A stretch of DNA of 64,000 nucleotides, taken from CAZRVH01 sp964603635. Lineage in GTDB: Bacteria > Patescibacteriota > Gracilibacteria > Peribacterales > Peribacteraceae. The notes under the pieces are model-generated. The model was not told where the DNA came from. It saw only the letters and a program-made list of their open reading frames with translations, and did no database searches. This document shows positions 17,496-26,722 of the stretch, piece after piece. Position numbers and translations under genes: made by a program. Numbering within the stretch: position 1 is the stretch's first letter; each line of letters begins with the position of its first letter. The DNA lies in NCBI GenBank assembly GCA_964603635.1, contig CAZRVH010000002.1:1-64000 (forward strand), in the 5' to 3' direction.

Positions 17496-18938
17496 ATGAA
17501 TCATGCAAAAACGCTGAAGCGACTCGCAGCCGCTCCGTTCGTCGCGGGACTCCTCATCGGATCCGCAAGCACGGGCATCGCCGCGATCCTCGGCTCCTCC
17601 GTTTTCCCTGACGTCACGCCGGGAACGTATTACGACGCCGCGATCGGCGAAATGTACGGCGACGGCGTGATCACCGGATACGCCAACGGCAACTTCGGGC
17701 CGGACGATGCCGTGACGCGCGGACAACTGGCGTTGATGCTCTCGCGCTTCAAGAAGGAACTTCAGGGCACGGTCGAGTCCTCGGCCAGGTCGACATCGAG
17801 CCGGACGACTACCTCCGCAAGCAGCAACGGCACCGTGACATCCGCGGTCTCCTCGAACTCCAAGGGTATTTTCCGCTTCACCACTTCGACCTTCTCCATT
17901 CCGGAATCGACGCCGACGCTGAACCTGAGCGTGATCCGTTCCGGCGGAACACAGGGGGACGTGACGGTCGACTACGCGATCACGGCGGGAACCGCGGGTG
18001 ACGCGGACTTCAACCTCGCATCGGGAACGCTGAGCTTCGACGCGGGCGATACATCGAAGACGATCGCGCTGAAGATCAAGGAAGACCAACTCTCCGAAGG
18101 TTCCGAAAACCTGAACGTCACCCTTTCCAATCCGGGTGGCGGGGCATCGCTCGGTTCACCCTCGGCGGCGGTCGTGACGATCCTCGATAACGAGGCGTCG
18201 AACGGAAGCAATTCCTCGTCCTCGGCTACGGGTGGCGGCACTTCTTCCAACCCGAACGGCACGTTGAACTTCAACGCGTCGGGATACGGAGTGATGGAAA
18301 ACGGCGGATCGTTCACGGTGACGGTTTCGCGCACGGGCGGAACGACGGGGGCGGTCGGCGTCACCTACGCCACGAGCAACGGAACGGGGCAGTCGGGAAA
18401 CGAGTATACGGCGACGAGCGGAACGCTCTCGTTCGCGGCAGGCGAAACCTCCAAAACCTTCACGGTCGCGGTGAACGACGATTCCCAGAACGACGGAAGC
18501 AAAACGTTCAACCTCGCCCTCTCCGCGCCGACGGGCGGCGCGAACATCGGATCGGTGGGAACGGCGACTGTCTCCGTCACGGATAACGAGACCGTTACGG
18601 TCGGATCGGGCTCGCTCAAGTTCGGCAAGAGCACCTACGCCGTCACGGAAGGTTCCGGAGTCGCTCTCCTGACGGTTCTGCGCGTCGGAAAAGTCACGGA
18701 TACGATCAGCGTGAACTACTCGACGACCGGCCTGACGGCATCGCCCGGAACGGACTTTACCATCGCCAACGGGACGCTGACATTCGCGCCCAACGAATAC
18801 AGCAAGGTCATCTCGGTAACCATCATCAAGGATACGAATTCGGACGCGGGCGAAACGTTCGCCGTCGATCTCTCGGGGGCCAACCCTTCTTCCACCCCGC
18901 TGCTCGATCCCTACTCCGCGACGGTCACCATCCAATAA
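17496..18938 (+). CDS. Surface protein with one SLH domain and three Calx-beta repeats
   Basis: 480 residues. Signal peptide MNHAKTLKRLAAAPFVAGLLIG...; one SLH domain (VFPDVTPGTYYDAAIGEMYGDG...GYANGNFGPDDAVTRGQLALML); a Ser/Thr linker; then three Calx-beta repeats of about 110 residues, each with a TLSF/TLTF-A-GE/DTSK strand and a closing V-T-I/V-x-DNE. SLH domains bind cell-wall polymers; Calx-beta modules bind Ca2+ and occur in adhesins. It probably sits at the surface. ATG 17496 opens the signal peptide; 17436 is an alternative. Strong terminator follows. Confidence 0.85.
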   Translation: MNHAKTLKRLAAAPFVAGLLIGSASTGIAAILGSSVFPDVTPGTYYDAAIGEMYGDGVITGYANGNFGPDDAVTRGQLALMLSRFKKELQGTVESSARSTSSRTTTSASSNGTVTSAVSSNSKGIFRFTTSTFSIPESTPTLNLSVIRSGGTQGDVTVDYAITAGTAGDADFNLASGTLSFDAGDTSKTIALKIKEDQLSEGSENLNVTLSNPGGGASLGSPSAAVVTILDNEASNGSNSSSSATGGGTSSNPNGTLNFNASGYGVMENGGSFTVTVSRTGGTTGAVGVTYATSNGTGQSGNEYTATSGTLSFAAGETSKTFTVAVNDDSQNDGSKTFNLALSAPTGGANIGSVGTATVSVTDNETVTVGSGSLKFGKSTYAVTEGSGVALLTVLRVGKVTDTISVNYSTTGLTASPGTDFTIANGTLTFAPNEYSKVISVTIIKDTNSDAGETFAVDLSGANPSSTPLLDPYSATVTIQ

Positions 18939-18952
18939 AGCGAAAGAATCGG

Positions 18953-18985
18953 AAAGCCCCGTACGAAACGTGCGGGGCTTTTTTT
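18953..18985 (+). terminator. Rho-independent terminator of the SLH/Calx-beta gene
   Basis: AAAGCCCCGTAC pairs with GTGCGGGGCTTT (one G-T pair) and is followed by an unbroken T-run. The minus-strand glycosyltransferase stop lies at its right edge. Confidence 0.9.
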
Positions 18986-20024
18986 AAACGATATGCAGCG
19001 CGCGTTTCAGATGGGCGAGCGTCTCCTCGGCCGTGCGCTCCCATCGCTCGGGGGCGAAGACCTCGCGGCCGCGCAGGGGCTGTTTCAGCGCATCCAAAAA
19101 TCCTTTCTTCGTCGGCTCCACCAGGAACGCCTTTCCATGCGCCGCTTCGGGGATCGCCGTCCTGTTCGCCGCGATCACGGGACAACCGCACGCCAACGCT
19201 TCCGCGACGGGAAGGCAGTATCCTTCGTACAACGAAGCGGTAAGCAGGCAATCCGCGGCGGAATACAGGGACGGCATCTCTTCCTGCGGCAATCCCTGGA
19301 GGAACCGGGCTCCGCGGGGAATGCTCAGCGCGGACGCCTCGGGTCCGCCCGTGACAAGGACGAAGTCATGGGTGGGGGATTTCAATTCGGCATAGGCATC
19401 CAGCAATACTTGCACGTTCTTGTGCTCCTTCGCGTTGCCGACATACAGGTAGAACGGACGATCGATCCCGTGCTTCTGCCTGAACGCGTGCATTTCCGCG
19501 GCGGAACGGGGTACGTACTCGTCGCTCACGCCTTCGCGGATGACGGTCATCTTCTTCGCGATCGAACTGCCGTAGCGCGTGCAGATCTCGCCGCGCACGA
19601 ACTGGCTGATGGTGATCACGGACCTGGCCCGACGGATAGCCTGCCAAATGAGAACGCGGTACGCGAGTTGTTTCGGAAACGACGCCTGGTTCGGATAGCG
19701 ATGCAGGATGAGATCGTGGATCGTCACGACGTACGGAACCGATGTGAAGAGCGGAACGTTGAAGTGCGGGGAAAACAGGAGATCTGGATTCGTTTCGGTC
19801 AGGACGCTTTGGAACTGAAGCTGTTCCTTGAGCGAATAATGCGGGACGTCGAAGACCACGGGCCTGTGCCCTTTGGGGATCCACGACTCATGGGCGGAAC
19901 GCGTGAGAAGCTTTACGTCGAACGGAAGCTCCAGCTTCAGCAGATGGGTGACGAGTTCGCGCGTATAGCTTCCCAAACCCGATTTGGTAGCTGCAAAACG
20001 ACAGTCGATGAGAATCGTCTTCAC
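18984..20024 (-). CDS. GT4-family glycosyltransferase
   Basis: 346-residue GT-B fold enzyme that transfers a sugar from a nucleotide donor, probably to a wall glycan or lipid acceptor. N-terminal acceptor domain starts GLGSYTRELV; VVTIHDLILH and ITISQFVRGEI precede the donor domain, which has FYLYVGNAKEHKN and EGYCLPVAEALACGCPVIA with the E-x7-E motif. The start is GTG at 20024, given by TATCAT (20031-20036) 6 bases upstream. It is divergent from prmC and shares the palindromic -10 region with it. Confidence 0.9.
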   Translation of the reverse strand: MKTILIDCRFAATKSGLGSYTRELVTHLLKLELPFDVKLLTRSAHESWIPKGHRPVVFDVPHYSLKEQLQFQSVLTETNPDLLFSPHFNVPLFTSVPYVVTIHDLILHRYPNQASFPKQLAYRVLIWQAIRRARSVITISQFVRGEICTRYGSSIAKKMTVIREGVSDEYVPRSAAEMHAFRQKHGIDRPFYLYVGNAKEHKNVQVLLDAYAELKSPTHDFVLVTGGPEASALSIPRGARFLQGLPQEEMPSLYSAADCLLTASLYEGYCLPVAEALACGCPVIAANRTAIPEAAHGKAFLVEPTKKGFLDALKQPLRGREVFAPERWERTAEETLAHLKRALHIV

Positions 20025-20029
20025 TGAGG

Positions 20030-20036
20030 TATGATA
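20030..20036. promoter_or_regulatory. Shared divergent -10 element TATGATA
   Basis: Read on plus, TATGAT (20030-20035) ends 6 bases before the prmC ATG; read on minus, TATCAT (20036-20031) ends 6 bases before the glycosyltransferase GTG. One near-palindromic heptamer serves two leaderless starts only 17 bases apart. Confidence 0.7.
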
Positions 20037-20041
20037 GCGCC

Positions 20042-20842
20042 ATGCATGTCTCCGATGTACTCACTTCCGGCGAAATACCGAATTCCGAAGCGGAAATACT
20101 TCTTTCGGCACTTTTAGGCAAGGATAGGACCTGGGTGTTGGCCCACGGGGAGCATGTTTTGGCTCCGCATGAGGAGGAACGGCTGGCCGTATGGCTTCAA
20201 AGAAGGCTGAAAGGGGAGCCCGTTGCCTACATCGTGGAAACGCAGGAATTTTACGGACGCCCGTTCCTCATCAACAAACACACGCTGATCCCCAGGCCCG
20301 CGACGGAACGGCTGGTGGAAATAGCGCTGCGGCTGTTGTCGAAAAACCAGGAGCCGATTGCATACGCGGAGGAGATCGACGCCGGCATCATCGCGGCGGT
20401 GCATATCTGGAAACATCTCGGTACCGCGCGAACGGTCGCCGACATCGGAACGGGCAGCGGCTGCATCGGGGTCACGCTCGCGTGCGAACGCCCCGACCTG
20501 CATGTCATCGCGACGGATATCAACGACCAGACGATCGTCACGGCGAAGAAGAACGCGACGATGCTGGGGGCGGCGGCGAACATGGAATTCAGGAAGGGGT
20601 TCGATCTCGACCCGCTGGCCGACGTGCGCGTCCCGTTCTTCATTGTTTCAAACCCGCCGTACGTTCCGGATTCATACGAATTGGAAAAGAACGTGCGCGA
20701 CTTCGAACCGCACGCCGCGCTGTTCGGGGGAGCGGAGGGGGCGGACATCTTGAAGAGGATCGTGGCGCAGGCGAAGGCGCATCCGCAGTGCTGCGGTTAC
20801 ATCGTCGAATGCCGGAAAGACCAGGAGCGACTCATATCCTAA
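20042..20842 (+). CDS. prmC: Peptide chain release factor glutamine methyltransferase
   Basis: S-adenosylmethionine-dependent methyltransferase that modifies the GGQ glutamine of release factors. 266 residues: N-terminal helical domain, TLIPRPATERLVE, VADIGTGSGCIGVTLA (SAM loop), ATDINDQTI, and the catalytic SNPPYVP. It is followed by FEPHAALFGGAEGADILKRI as in PrmC. The C-terminus stops soon after YIVECRKDQERLIS, about 25 residues shorter than usual, lacking the last strand. Leaderless ATG. Confidence 0.9.
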   Translation: MHVSDVLTSGEIPNSEAEILLSALLGKDRTWVLAHGEHVLAPHEEERLAVWLQRRLKGEPVAYIVETQEFYGRPFLINKHTLIPRPATERLVEIALRLLSKNQEPIAYAEEIDAGIIAAVHIWKHLGTARTVADIGTGSGCIGVTLACERPDLHVIATDINDQTIVTAKKNATMLGAAANMEFRKGFDLDPLADVRVPFFIVSNPPYVPDSYELEKNVRDFEPHAALFGGAEGADILKRIVAQAKAHPQCCGYIVECRKDQERLIS

Positions 20843-20845
20843 GCC

Positions 20846-21715
20846 TCACGCCCCCCACTTTAGCTTCGTGCGAAGCGTGTGGAAGAAGGTATCCTCCTTC
20901 CTGCGGAGGAAACGAACTTTTTTCGCATCAAGCGTGACGCTCACCACGTCATCGCCTTTCAGCTCCTGATACACCTGGCCGTCCACCGTCAGGCCCACCT
21001 GCGGCTCACGGCGTCCGTGATTCCTTTCCACTACCCGTACGTCGATTTTTTCGCTTCCGGAAAGCACGATCGGCCTCTGGCTCAGGCTTTGGGGATTGAT
21101 AGGCGTCACGACGACCGCCGAAATGGAAGGATGCACCACCGGGCCTCCCGCCGCGAGGGAGTACGCGGTCGAGCCGGTGGGAGTCGCGATGATCAAACCG
21201 TCCGCATGGTAGACGGAAAGAGGTTCGCCGCGCACCGACGCGCTCAGTTCGATGAGGCGGGAAATGGTCCCCTGGGAAATGGCGGCATCATTCAAGGCAG
21301 ACTCGCGGAAGATTTCCGAGCCGCCCCTTAGCACACGCACGTCCAACGTGCCGCGCTCCTCGATCACCCCGCTGCCGTTGAGTAACGCAGGAAGCAATGT
21401 CTCCATCTCGTCCGCGTTGATTTCCGCAAGGAAGCCGACAACGCCCCTGTTGATACCCAGGATCGGGACATCGTACTCGGAAAATTGCCGCGAAGCGCGC
21501 AGGATCGTGCCATCGCCGCCGATGACCGCCAAAAGATCCATGTCTTTTCCGATGGCGGGCAATCCTTTCGCACAGTCGATGTTTTCCATGTGCGTCGCAT
21601 CGATCGAAACGGAGGCTCCGTTCTTTTGCAGGATGGAAATTACCGAACCCACGATCCGTTCGCATCCGTCGAGCGATGGCTTCACCGTCAGGCCGATGTT
21701 CCTGTAAGCGGTCAT
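20846..21715 (-). CDS. nadK: NAD kinase
   Basis: Phosphorylates NAD+ to NADP+. 289 residues with the GGDGT motif (66-70), GINRGVVGFLAEI, the NDAAISQG segment, and ADGLIIATPTGSTAYSLAAGGPVV, all typical of bacterial NadK. The ATG overlaps the stop of the upstream glycosyltransferase (ATGA), so the two are translationally coupled. Convergent with prmC, three bases apart. Confidence 0.95.
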   Translation of the reverse strand: MTAYRNIGLTVKPSLDGCERIVGSVISILQKNGASVSIDATHMENIDCAKGLPAIGKDMDLLAVIGGDGTILRASRQFSEYDVPILGINRGVVGFLAEINADEMETLLPALLNGSGVIEERGTLDVRVLRGGSEIFRESALNDAAISQGTISRLIELSASVRGEPLSVYHADGLIIATPTGSTAYSLAAGGPVVHPSISAVVVTPINPQSLSQRPIVLSGSEKIDVRVVERNHGRREPQVGLTVDGQVYQELKGDDVVSVTLDAKKVRFLRRKEDTFFHTLRTKLKWGA

Positions 21716-22800
21716 CGCGGTCGCGCGGAAATCGTCTGCAAGGATTCCAAAAACAGATCCACCGACCGTTTCCAGGAAAATTCCTTGGACCTGGCCAAAC
21801 CTTTCCCGCGTAATTCCTGGCGCAACTCTTTCTTTGTCAGAAGGTCGGAAAGACCGTCTTTGATGGATTGCACGCTGTTCGGATCAACCAAGCGGGCGGC
21901 ATCCCCCGCCACTTCCCTCATGCTTCCCACGTCGGAGGTGAGCACGGGGATACCCGCGTTCATGGCGTCCAGAAGGGGCAAACCGAATCCCTCGTAGTGC
22001 GAAGGATAGGCGACGATAAGCGCCTTTCCCATCTCTTTGGCGCACTCCGCCGAGGACAGGTAACCCTTGTAGGAAACCCCTTTGGTTTTCGCGGCGAGCG
22101 CCACGATGTCTTCGTCCTGCCATCCGCGCCCGCCGATGAGCACGAGCGGATGTTGGGACCGAAGCTCTTCCGACAGCATGGCGTACGCTTCGATGAGTTT
22201 TTTCTGGTTTTTTCGGGGACTCAACGTGCTCACCATCACGATTGACGAACCTTCCTTCGCCTGCGGAAGAATGGTCGCATCCGCGGCGGCGTACACGCAG
22301 GTTATCGTTCGGGGATCGAGCGAGGGGAATTTTTTCAGGATGTCCGCCTTCGTCGTTTCGCTGATCGTGAGGACGAGAGGGGCGTTCCTGAGTGCGCGCT
22401 TGAGCGTGAATGTTTCGATGAACGCCGCGCGTTTGTCGTGGGGCTCGCGGCGGAACGCGATCATGTCATGCACGACCGGAATGGTTTTCTTTTTCTTCCC
22501 GACGAGGAACGGGACGATGAAACTCACGGGGCTGAGATACGCATCGATGTCTTTTCTCTTCGTCAGAACGGCCGCGGCATCGCGATGCCAAGCCAAGCCT
22601 TTCGACTCGCTTTTATGAACGGCGCACACGCCCGGGTGCGACACGACGAGCGTCTTCCATTCATCGGGCAGCGCGCGGTCCGCGAACAGGGTTAAGTCGA
22701 TGCTTCGCTTCAGCAACTCCGTCACGAATCCGTACGTCCACTGACCCTTCCCGGTACGGGCGGGGGAACATGCTTCCCGAATGTCGACGCCGATGTGCAT
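21712..22800 (-). CDS. GT4-family glycosyltransferase
   Basis: 362-residue GT-B enzyme. Starts MHIGVDIREACSPARTGKGQWTYGFV; donor-site segments IVMVSTLSPRKNQKKLIEAY and YPSHYEGFGLPLLDAMNAGIPVLTSD. The second acidic residue of the usual E-x7-E is Asp here (EGFGLPLLD). ATG 22800 is chosen because TACAAT (22808-22813) ends 7 bases upstream and the family start fits. Followed by nadK with an ATGA overlap. Confidence 0.88.
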   Translation of the reverse strand: MHIGVDIREACSPARTGKGQWTYGFVTELLKRSIDLTLFADRALPDEWKTLVVSHPGVCAVHKSESKGLAWHRDAAAVLTKRKDIDAYLSPVSFIVPFLVGKKKKTIPVVHDMIAFRREPHDKRAAFIETFTLKRALRNAPLVLTISETTKADILKKFPSLDPRTITCVYAAADATILPQAKEGSSIVMVSTLSPRKNQKKLIEAYAMLSEELRSQHPLVLIGGRGWQDEDIVALAAKTKGVSYKGYLSSAECAKEMGKALIVAYPSHYEGFGLPLLDAMNAGIPVLTSDVGSMREVAGDAARLVDPNSVQSIKDGLSDLLTKKELRQELRGKGLARSKEFSWKRSVDLFLESLQTISARPR

Positions 22801-22876
22801 GCCCGTCATTGTAGCCGCAAACGAGTGTCCGGTCACTGTCTATCCTTTCCCGCGTCCGGGGTGCTATTATCCGCGC

Positions 22877-23470
22877 ATGGAATCAAAATTCATGCGTATG
22901 TGGAACGGCATCGATTTGGAAGAGCGCATCCTGAACGCGTCGGCAATCGTCGGAATGGCGTCCATCTTTTTCCCTTGGATTTCCGGCGAGTGGCTGGGAG
23001 GGGATGAAGTCAGTTACACGGGCACCAGTTTTTACACGTCGTTTTTGGGCATCATCATTTTTCTGATGCTTCTCATCATCGTCGCAGGCACGCTGTCGCC
23101 CATGCTCGGCGGACCGATCATCCTCAAAAGGAAATACAAGGATATCACGCGACTGCTTTTGTCCGCCCAGGCGACGATCCTCGTCCTCGCATCGCTCTCC
23201 GTGCTCACCAAGATCACGTATGAATTCACCCGCATGGAAATCCGCTTCGGCATCTACCTGACCCTCATCGGATGTCTGGTCGCCACGCTCTACAGTTTCC
23301 TGAGATGGCAGGAACACCGCAGGGGGGAAGACCAGGAGATCTTCCATCACCCCGAAGACACGGGTCCCGTGGACGATATCGTCGAGTCAACCACTCCGCC
23401 TCCGCCTCCTCCTCCCGCGCCTCCGCCACTGGAGCCCGAAGACCACCCGACGCATCCGAACCTCCATTGA
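22877..23470 (+). CDS. Four-TM membrane protein with proline-rich tail
   Basis: 197 residues, unrecognised. Hydrophobic segments at about 20-36, 54-75, 92-108 and 118-138; the last 45 residues form an acidic, proline-rich tail (STTPPPPPPPAPPPLEPE). Leaderless start: TATTAT (22865-22870) ends 6 bases before ATG 22877. Divergent from the glycosyltransferase at 22800. Confidence 0.75.
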   Translation: MESKFMRMWNGIDLEERILNASAIVGMASIFFPWISGEWLGGDEVSYTGTSFYTSFLGIIIFLMLLIIVAGTLSPMLGGPIILKRKYKDITRLLLSAQATILVLASLSVLTKITYEFTRMEIRFGIYLTLIGCLVATLYSFLRWQEHRRGEDQEIFHHPEDTGPVDDIVESTTPPPPPPPAPPPLEPEDHPTHPNLH

Positions 23471-23552
23471 TTCGGCCTGGCCTCGGCATTGCGCAGCTAT
23501 TTAAGCCGGTAAATAAGCATTCCCATCGTCTTTTTGATGGTATACTTCACGC

Positions 23553-23918
23553 ATGACTGACACGACGGAACCCATCGCCGCGGAGCAAGCGCAGATCCAA
23601 TACAAGGACGACGATCTCGTATACGTCGATCCCAAGGAACGCGTCGTCGTGGGTCGCGTGGAATTCGATGAAAAAGATATCCCGAAACCCCTGGCGATGA
23701 AAACGGCGGTGGAAGAAGCCGACGATGAAGAAGAGAAGCCGGCCAAGCCGGGAACGAAGGGCCGCGTGCGCAAACCTCGTGTGCGTTATTACCCGTGGGG
23801 AACGTACCGATCGATGAAGAAGATCTACAAGATCGAAGGAAAGATCCTGAGCGAGCCGCCGACGGCGACGCTGGACGAGATCATGGAGAAGGCTCTGCAA
23901 CAACCGTATTGGGATTAA
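23553..23918 (+). CDS. Hypothetical charged protein
   Basis: 121 residues, no membrane segment, no recognised domain. An acidic middle (EEADDEEEKPAKPG) is followed by a basic stretch (KGRVRKPRVRYYPWG) and a helical C-terminus. The mix of acidic and basic blocks suggests a nucleic-acid or ribosome contact, but this is a guess. Leaderless: TATACT (23541-23546), 6 bases before ATG. Confidence 0.7.
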   Translation: MTDTTEPIAAEQAQIQYKDDDLVYVDPKERVVVGRVEFDEKDIPKPLAMKTAVEEADDEEEKPAKPGTKGRVRKPRVRYYPWGTYRSMKKIYKIEGKILSEPPTATLDEIMEKALQQPYWD

Positions 23919-23998
23919 CGAAAGCTTCGTTAGCTTGTAGCTTCATTAGTTTCGCTAGTGTTTCGCAATCGCAGTTTTCTTGTGAAGAGAATGCAAAT

Positions 23999-25078
23999 TT
24001 ACGAAAGCAAACTCGGGTAATACCTCAGTCCGATGACGACGCCGAAGAGCGCGAAGAACGCGCCGACGATCCACAGACGCATCGTCACTTTGCTCTCGCC
24101 CCAACCCAGCGCTTCGAAGTGATGGTGGATGGGTGCCGAGCGGAAGACCTTCTTGCCTCCCCGCAGTTTCTTGCTGGTGAGCTGGATAATGACGGAAAGG
24201 ATCTCCATGACGAACACGAAGCCGACGAGGGGCAGGACGAATTCGCGATGGATCATCATGGCGATGACACCCAACGTTCCCCCCAGGGCAAGAGAGCCCG
24301 TGTCACCCATGAAGAAGATGGCGGGCGGAACGTTGTGCCACAGGAACGCGGCGATGGCACCCACGCACACCGCGCAGAACGCGCACAGGATGTAGAGCCC
24401 TTCGGCATAAGCCAATGCGCCGAACGCGCCGAACGCGATCACCAGGAGACCGCCTGCAAGCCCGTCGAGACCATCCGTAAAGTTCACCGCGTTCGCCGTG
24501 CCGATGATCACCAGCATGAAGAACGGGATGGCCCACAGACCGATTTCAAAATTCCCAAGGAAGGGGACGTAGACGGCCGTGTAATCAAGCTTGAAGTAGA
24601 ACCAGAGCGCTCCCAGGCCCGCGATCAGCAGAAGCGACAGGAGTTTCGGAAGCGCGTTCAATCCCGCTTTTTTACCGACACCTTTGATATTCAGGTAATC
24701 GTCGAATCCACCCAAGATGCCGAGCGTCAGAAGGAAGAAGAGCGGCACGTAGACCTCCCCGCGTTGCAACAAGGAATGGTCAACAAGACCGATATAGGCA
24801 AGGAAACGCGAGAAGAACAGCGTCAGGAAGATACTTCCCCAAATAAGGACGCCTCCCATCGTCGGCGTGCCGAATTTGTTCTGGTGGTACTCGCGGAAAA
24901 TCGCGGGGTCGCGTCCGTCGATCGTCTCCACGCGTAACTGCTTTCCTACTTTATTCCTGCGGAGGAACGACACGAACCAAGGCGTGAGCAACAGCACGAC
25001 GCCGAATGTGAAAAGCGCGTAACCGGCAATGCCGATCAGGGAAATTTCCGGACGGATGAGGGGGGTTTCGGGAGTCAT
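23999..25078 (-). CDS. mraY: Phospho-N-acetylmuramoyl-pentapeptide transferase
   Basis: Makes lipid I by transferring phospho-MurNAc-pentapeptide to undecaprenyl phosphate at the inner membrane. 359 residues, about ten membrane segments. Hallmarks: GTPTMGGVLI, GFDDYLN, NAVNFTDGLDGLAGG, FFMGDTGSLALGGTLG, and SAPIHHHFE with the His triad. ATG 25078 is chosen (not 25114) because TATCCT (25085-25090) ends 6 bases upstream. Here it is away from a mur/fts cluster, next to dnaB. Confidence 0.96.
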   Translation of the reverse strand: MTPETPLIRPEISLIGIAGYALFTFGVVLLLTPWFVSFLRRNKVGKQLRVETIDGRDPAIFREYHQNKFGTPTMGGVLIWGSIFLTLFFSRFLAYIGLVDHSLLQRGEVYVPLFFLLTLGILGGFDDYLNIKGVGKKAGLNALPKLLSLLLIAGLGALWFYFKLDYTAVYVPFLGNFEIGLWAIPFFMLVIIGTANAVNFTDGLDGLAGGLLVIAFGAFGALAYAEGLYILCAFCAVCVGAIAAFLWHNVPPAIFFMGDTGSLALGGTLGVIAMMIHREFVLPLVGFVFVMEILSVIIQLTSKKLRGGKKVFRSAPIHHHFEALGWGESKVTMRLWIVGAFFALFGVVIGLRYYPSLLS

Positions 25079-25120
25079 GTTCTTAGGATACTCCAACCGT
25101 CGATTGGTTGCCAAACCCGC

Positions 25121-26479
25121 TTACTCGTCATCACGTGTATGTACGCGATCGATGTCGTAGAAACGAGTCTGCTCCTTCTTAAACAATAGTTCCACGCGGC
25201 CGATGGGTCCATTACGATGTTTGCGGATGTACACGTCGCAGATGCCCTGGCGATCGGTATCCTCATTATAGTAATCGTCGCGGTACAACATCATCACGAT
25301 ATCGGCATCTTGCTCGATGGAGCCCGATTCGCGAAGATCCGAAAGCTGGGGGATCTTGTCCGGGCGGCTTTCGACGGCACGGGACAGCTGGGAGAGGGCG
25401 ATGATCGGAATATGCAATTCGCGCGCGATCTGCTTGATGGTACGCGAGATTTCGGAGATTTCCTGCACGCGGTTGCCTGCATAGCTGTTGTTACCCGTGG
25501 ACATGAGCTGCAGGTAGTCGATGATAAGCATGTCGAGGCCGTGTTCCATCTGCAATCGGCGGGCCTTCGTGCGGAATTCCGGCATGGAAGATGCGGAAGA
25601 ATCGTCGATGAAGATATTCGCCTTGCTGAGATCATCCATGATGGGCCCCATGTTCTGGAAGTCACTGTCGTCCAATTTGCCACGTTGGAGTTTCCAAGAA
25701 TCCACACCCAGCATGGAAGAGAAGAGACGGTCCACAAGCTGCTCCTTGCTCATTTCCAGGGAGAAGACGCCGACTGTCTTGCCATACTTGATCGCCGCGT
25801 TGGTTGCGATGTTCAAGGCCAGCGCCGTCTTTCCCATGGACGGGCGGGCAGCCAGGATAACGAGATCGCTGGGTTGGAATGCGGACAGTTTGGCATCCAG
25901 TCCGGCGAATCCCGACGGCACTCCTTTGATCATGGACGTATCATCCGATGCGTGCAATTCCGCGAATTTCTCGTAACGCTCATCCAAGATGTCACGGATA
26001 TGCACGAATTTTTCCTTGATGAACGTGTTGGTGATTTGGAAAACGGTTTTCTCGACCTGATCCAAAAGCTCCGGAATGGGACGATCGACTTCATAGCCGA
26101 ATCCCGTGATTTTGCGTCCCGCTTCGATGATATTCCGGTGCACCGCCTTCGCCTTTACGATCTGGCCGTACTGATAAATATGGGAGGAAGTCGGAACCGC
26201 GGCTGCAAGGTCGGCAAGGTACGAACTGCCTCCGATCGCCTGGATCGCCTGATTATCCGCCAACTTGTTCGTCACCGTGATGAAATCGATCGGCACGTGC
26301 GCGTTATACAGTTGGAACATGACGTCGAATATCTGTCGGTGAGCCGGATCGAAAAAATCCTCCGGACGCAGAAAGTCCGAAATTTTCACGATTGCATCGG
26401 GATCGAGCAGCAGGGCTCCCAGAACGGTGCGTTCTGCTTCGGGGGAATGCGGCGGCGAATCGAACATGGTTCCGACCAT
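25121..26479 (-). CDS. dnaB: Replicative DNA helicase DnaB
   Basis: Hexameric 5'-3' helicase at the replication fork. 452 residues: N-terminal helical domain (PPHSPEAERTVLGALLLD), linker, RecA-like domain with Walker A ARPSMGKT (211-218), the downstream VGVFSLEMSKEQL and LIIDYLQLM, and QLSRAVESRPDK. No intein. M5 (26467) is an alternative start. TAGAAT lies about 20 bases upstream of the ATG. The DciA-like protein at 17 kb would be its loader. Confidence 0.97.
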   Translation of the reverse strand: MVGTMFDSPPHSPEAERTVLGALLLDPDAIVKISDFLRPEDFFDPAHRQIFDVMFQLYNAHVPIDFITVTNKLADNQAIQAIGGSSYLADLAAAVPTSSHIYQYGQIVKAKAVHRNIIEAGRKITGFGYEVDRPIPELLDQVEKTVFQITNTFIKEKFVHIRDILDERYEKFAELHASDDTSMIKGVPSGFAGLDAKLSAFQPSDLVILAARPSMGKTALALNIATNAAIKYGKTVGVFSLEMSKEQLVDRLFSSMLGVDSWKLQRGKLDDSDFQNMGPIMDDLSKANIFIDDSSASSMPEFRTKARRLQMEHGLDMLIIDYLQLMSTGNNSYAGNRVQEISEISRTIKQIARELHIPIIALSQLSRAVESRPDKIPQLSDLRESGSIEQDADIVMMLYRDDYYNEDTDRQGICDVYIRKHRNGPIGRVELLFKKEQTRFYDIDRVHTRDDE

Positions 26480-26602
26480 AAGTGCGTGGGCTATTCATTC
26501 TAGTCGAACGGACGGGGGAAACAATGATCTGACCTTGCGAAGGGAATCTTTCGGGGTGTCTTCCGTGGACGAATTGTTGAAAAGGTGTGCAAATACGATG
26601 AG

Positions 26603-26633
26603 AACCTGCACGCAACAAACGTGCGAGCAGGTT
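26603..26633 (-). terminator. Hairpin downstream of recA
   Basis: AACCT-GCACG pairs with CGTGC and AGGTT with a 4-base bulge (GAGC), 90 bases after the recA stop. T-run is poor; possible terminator or processing site. Confidence 0.4.
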
Positions 26634-26722
26634 CACCCGGCTTCGTCCGGCTTCGCTCACGCTATGCCGAGACTATGCCGTGGTTGTACCAACAAGGTCC
26701 GATGAATGCGATGGATAGAGGC

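Noticed and set aside
17376..18089. N-terminal extension of the DciA-like frame
   Set aside because: It runs antisense to the SLH/Calx-beta signal and repeat region and is Arg-rich noise; the DUF721-like part begins at Met 17375.
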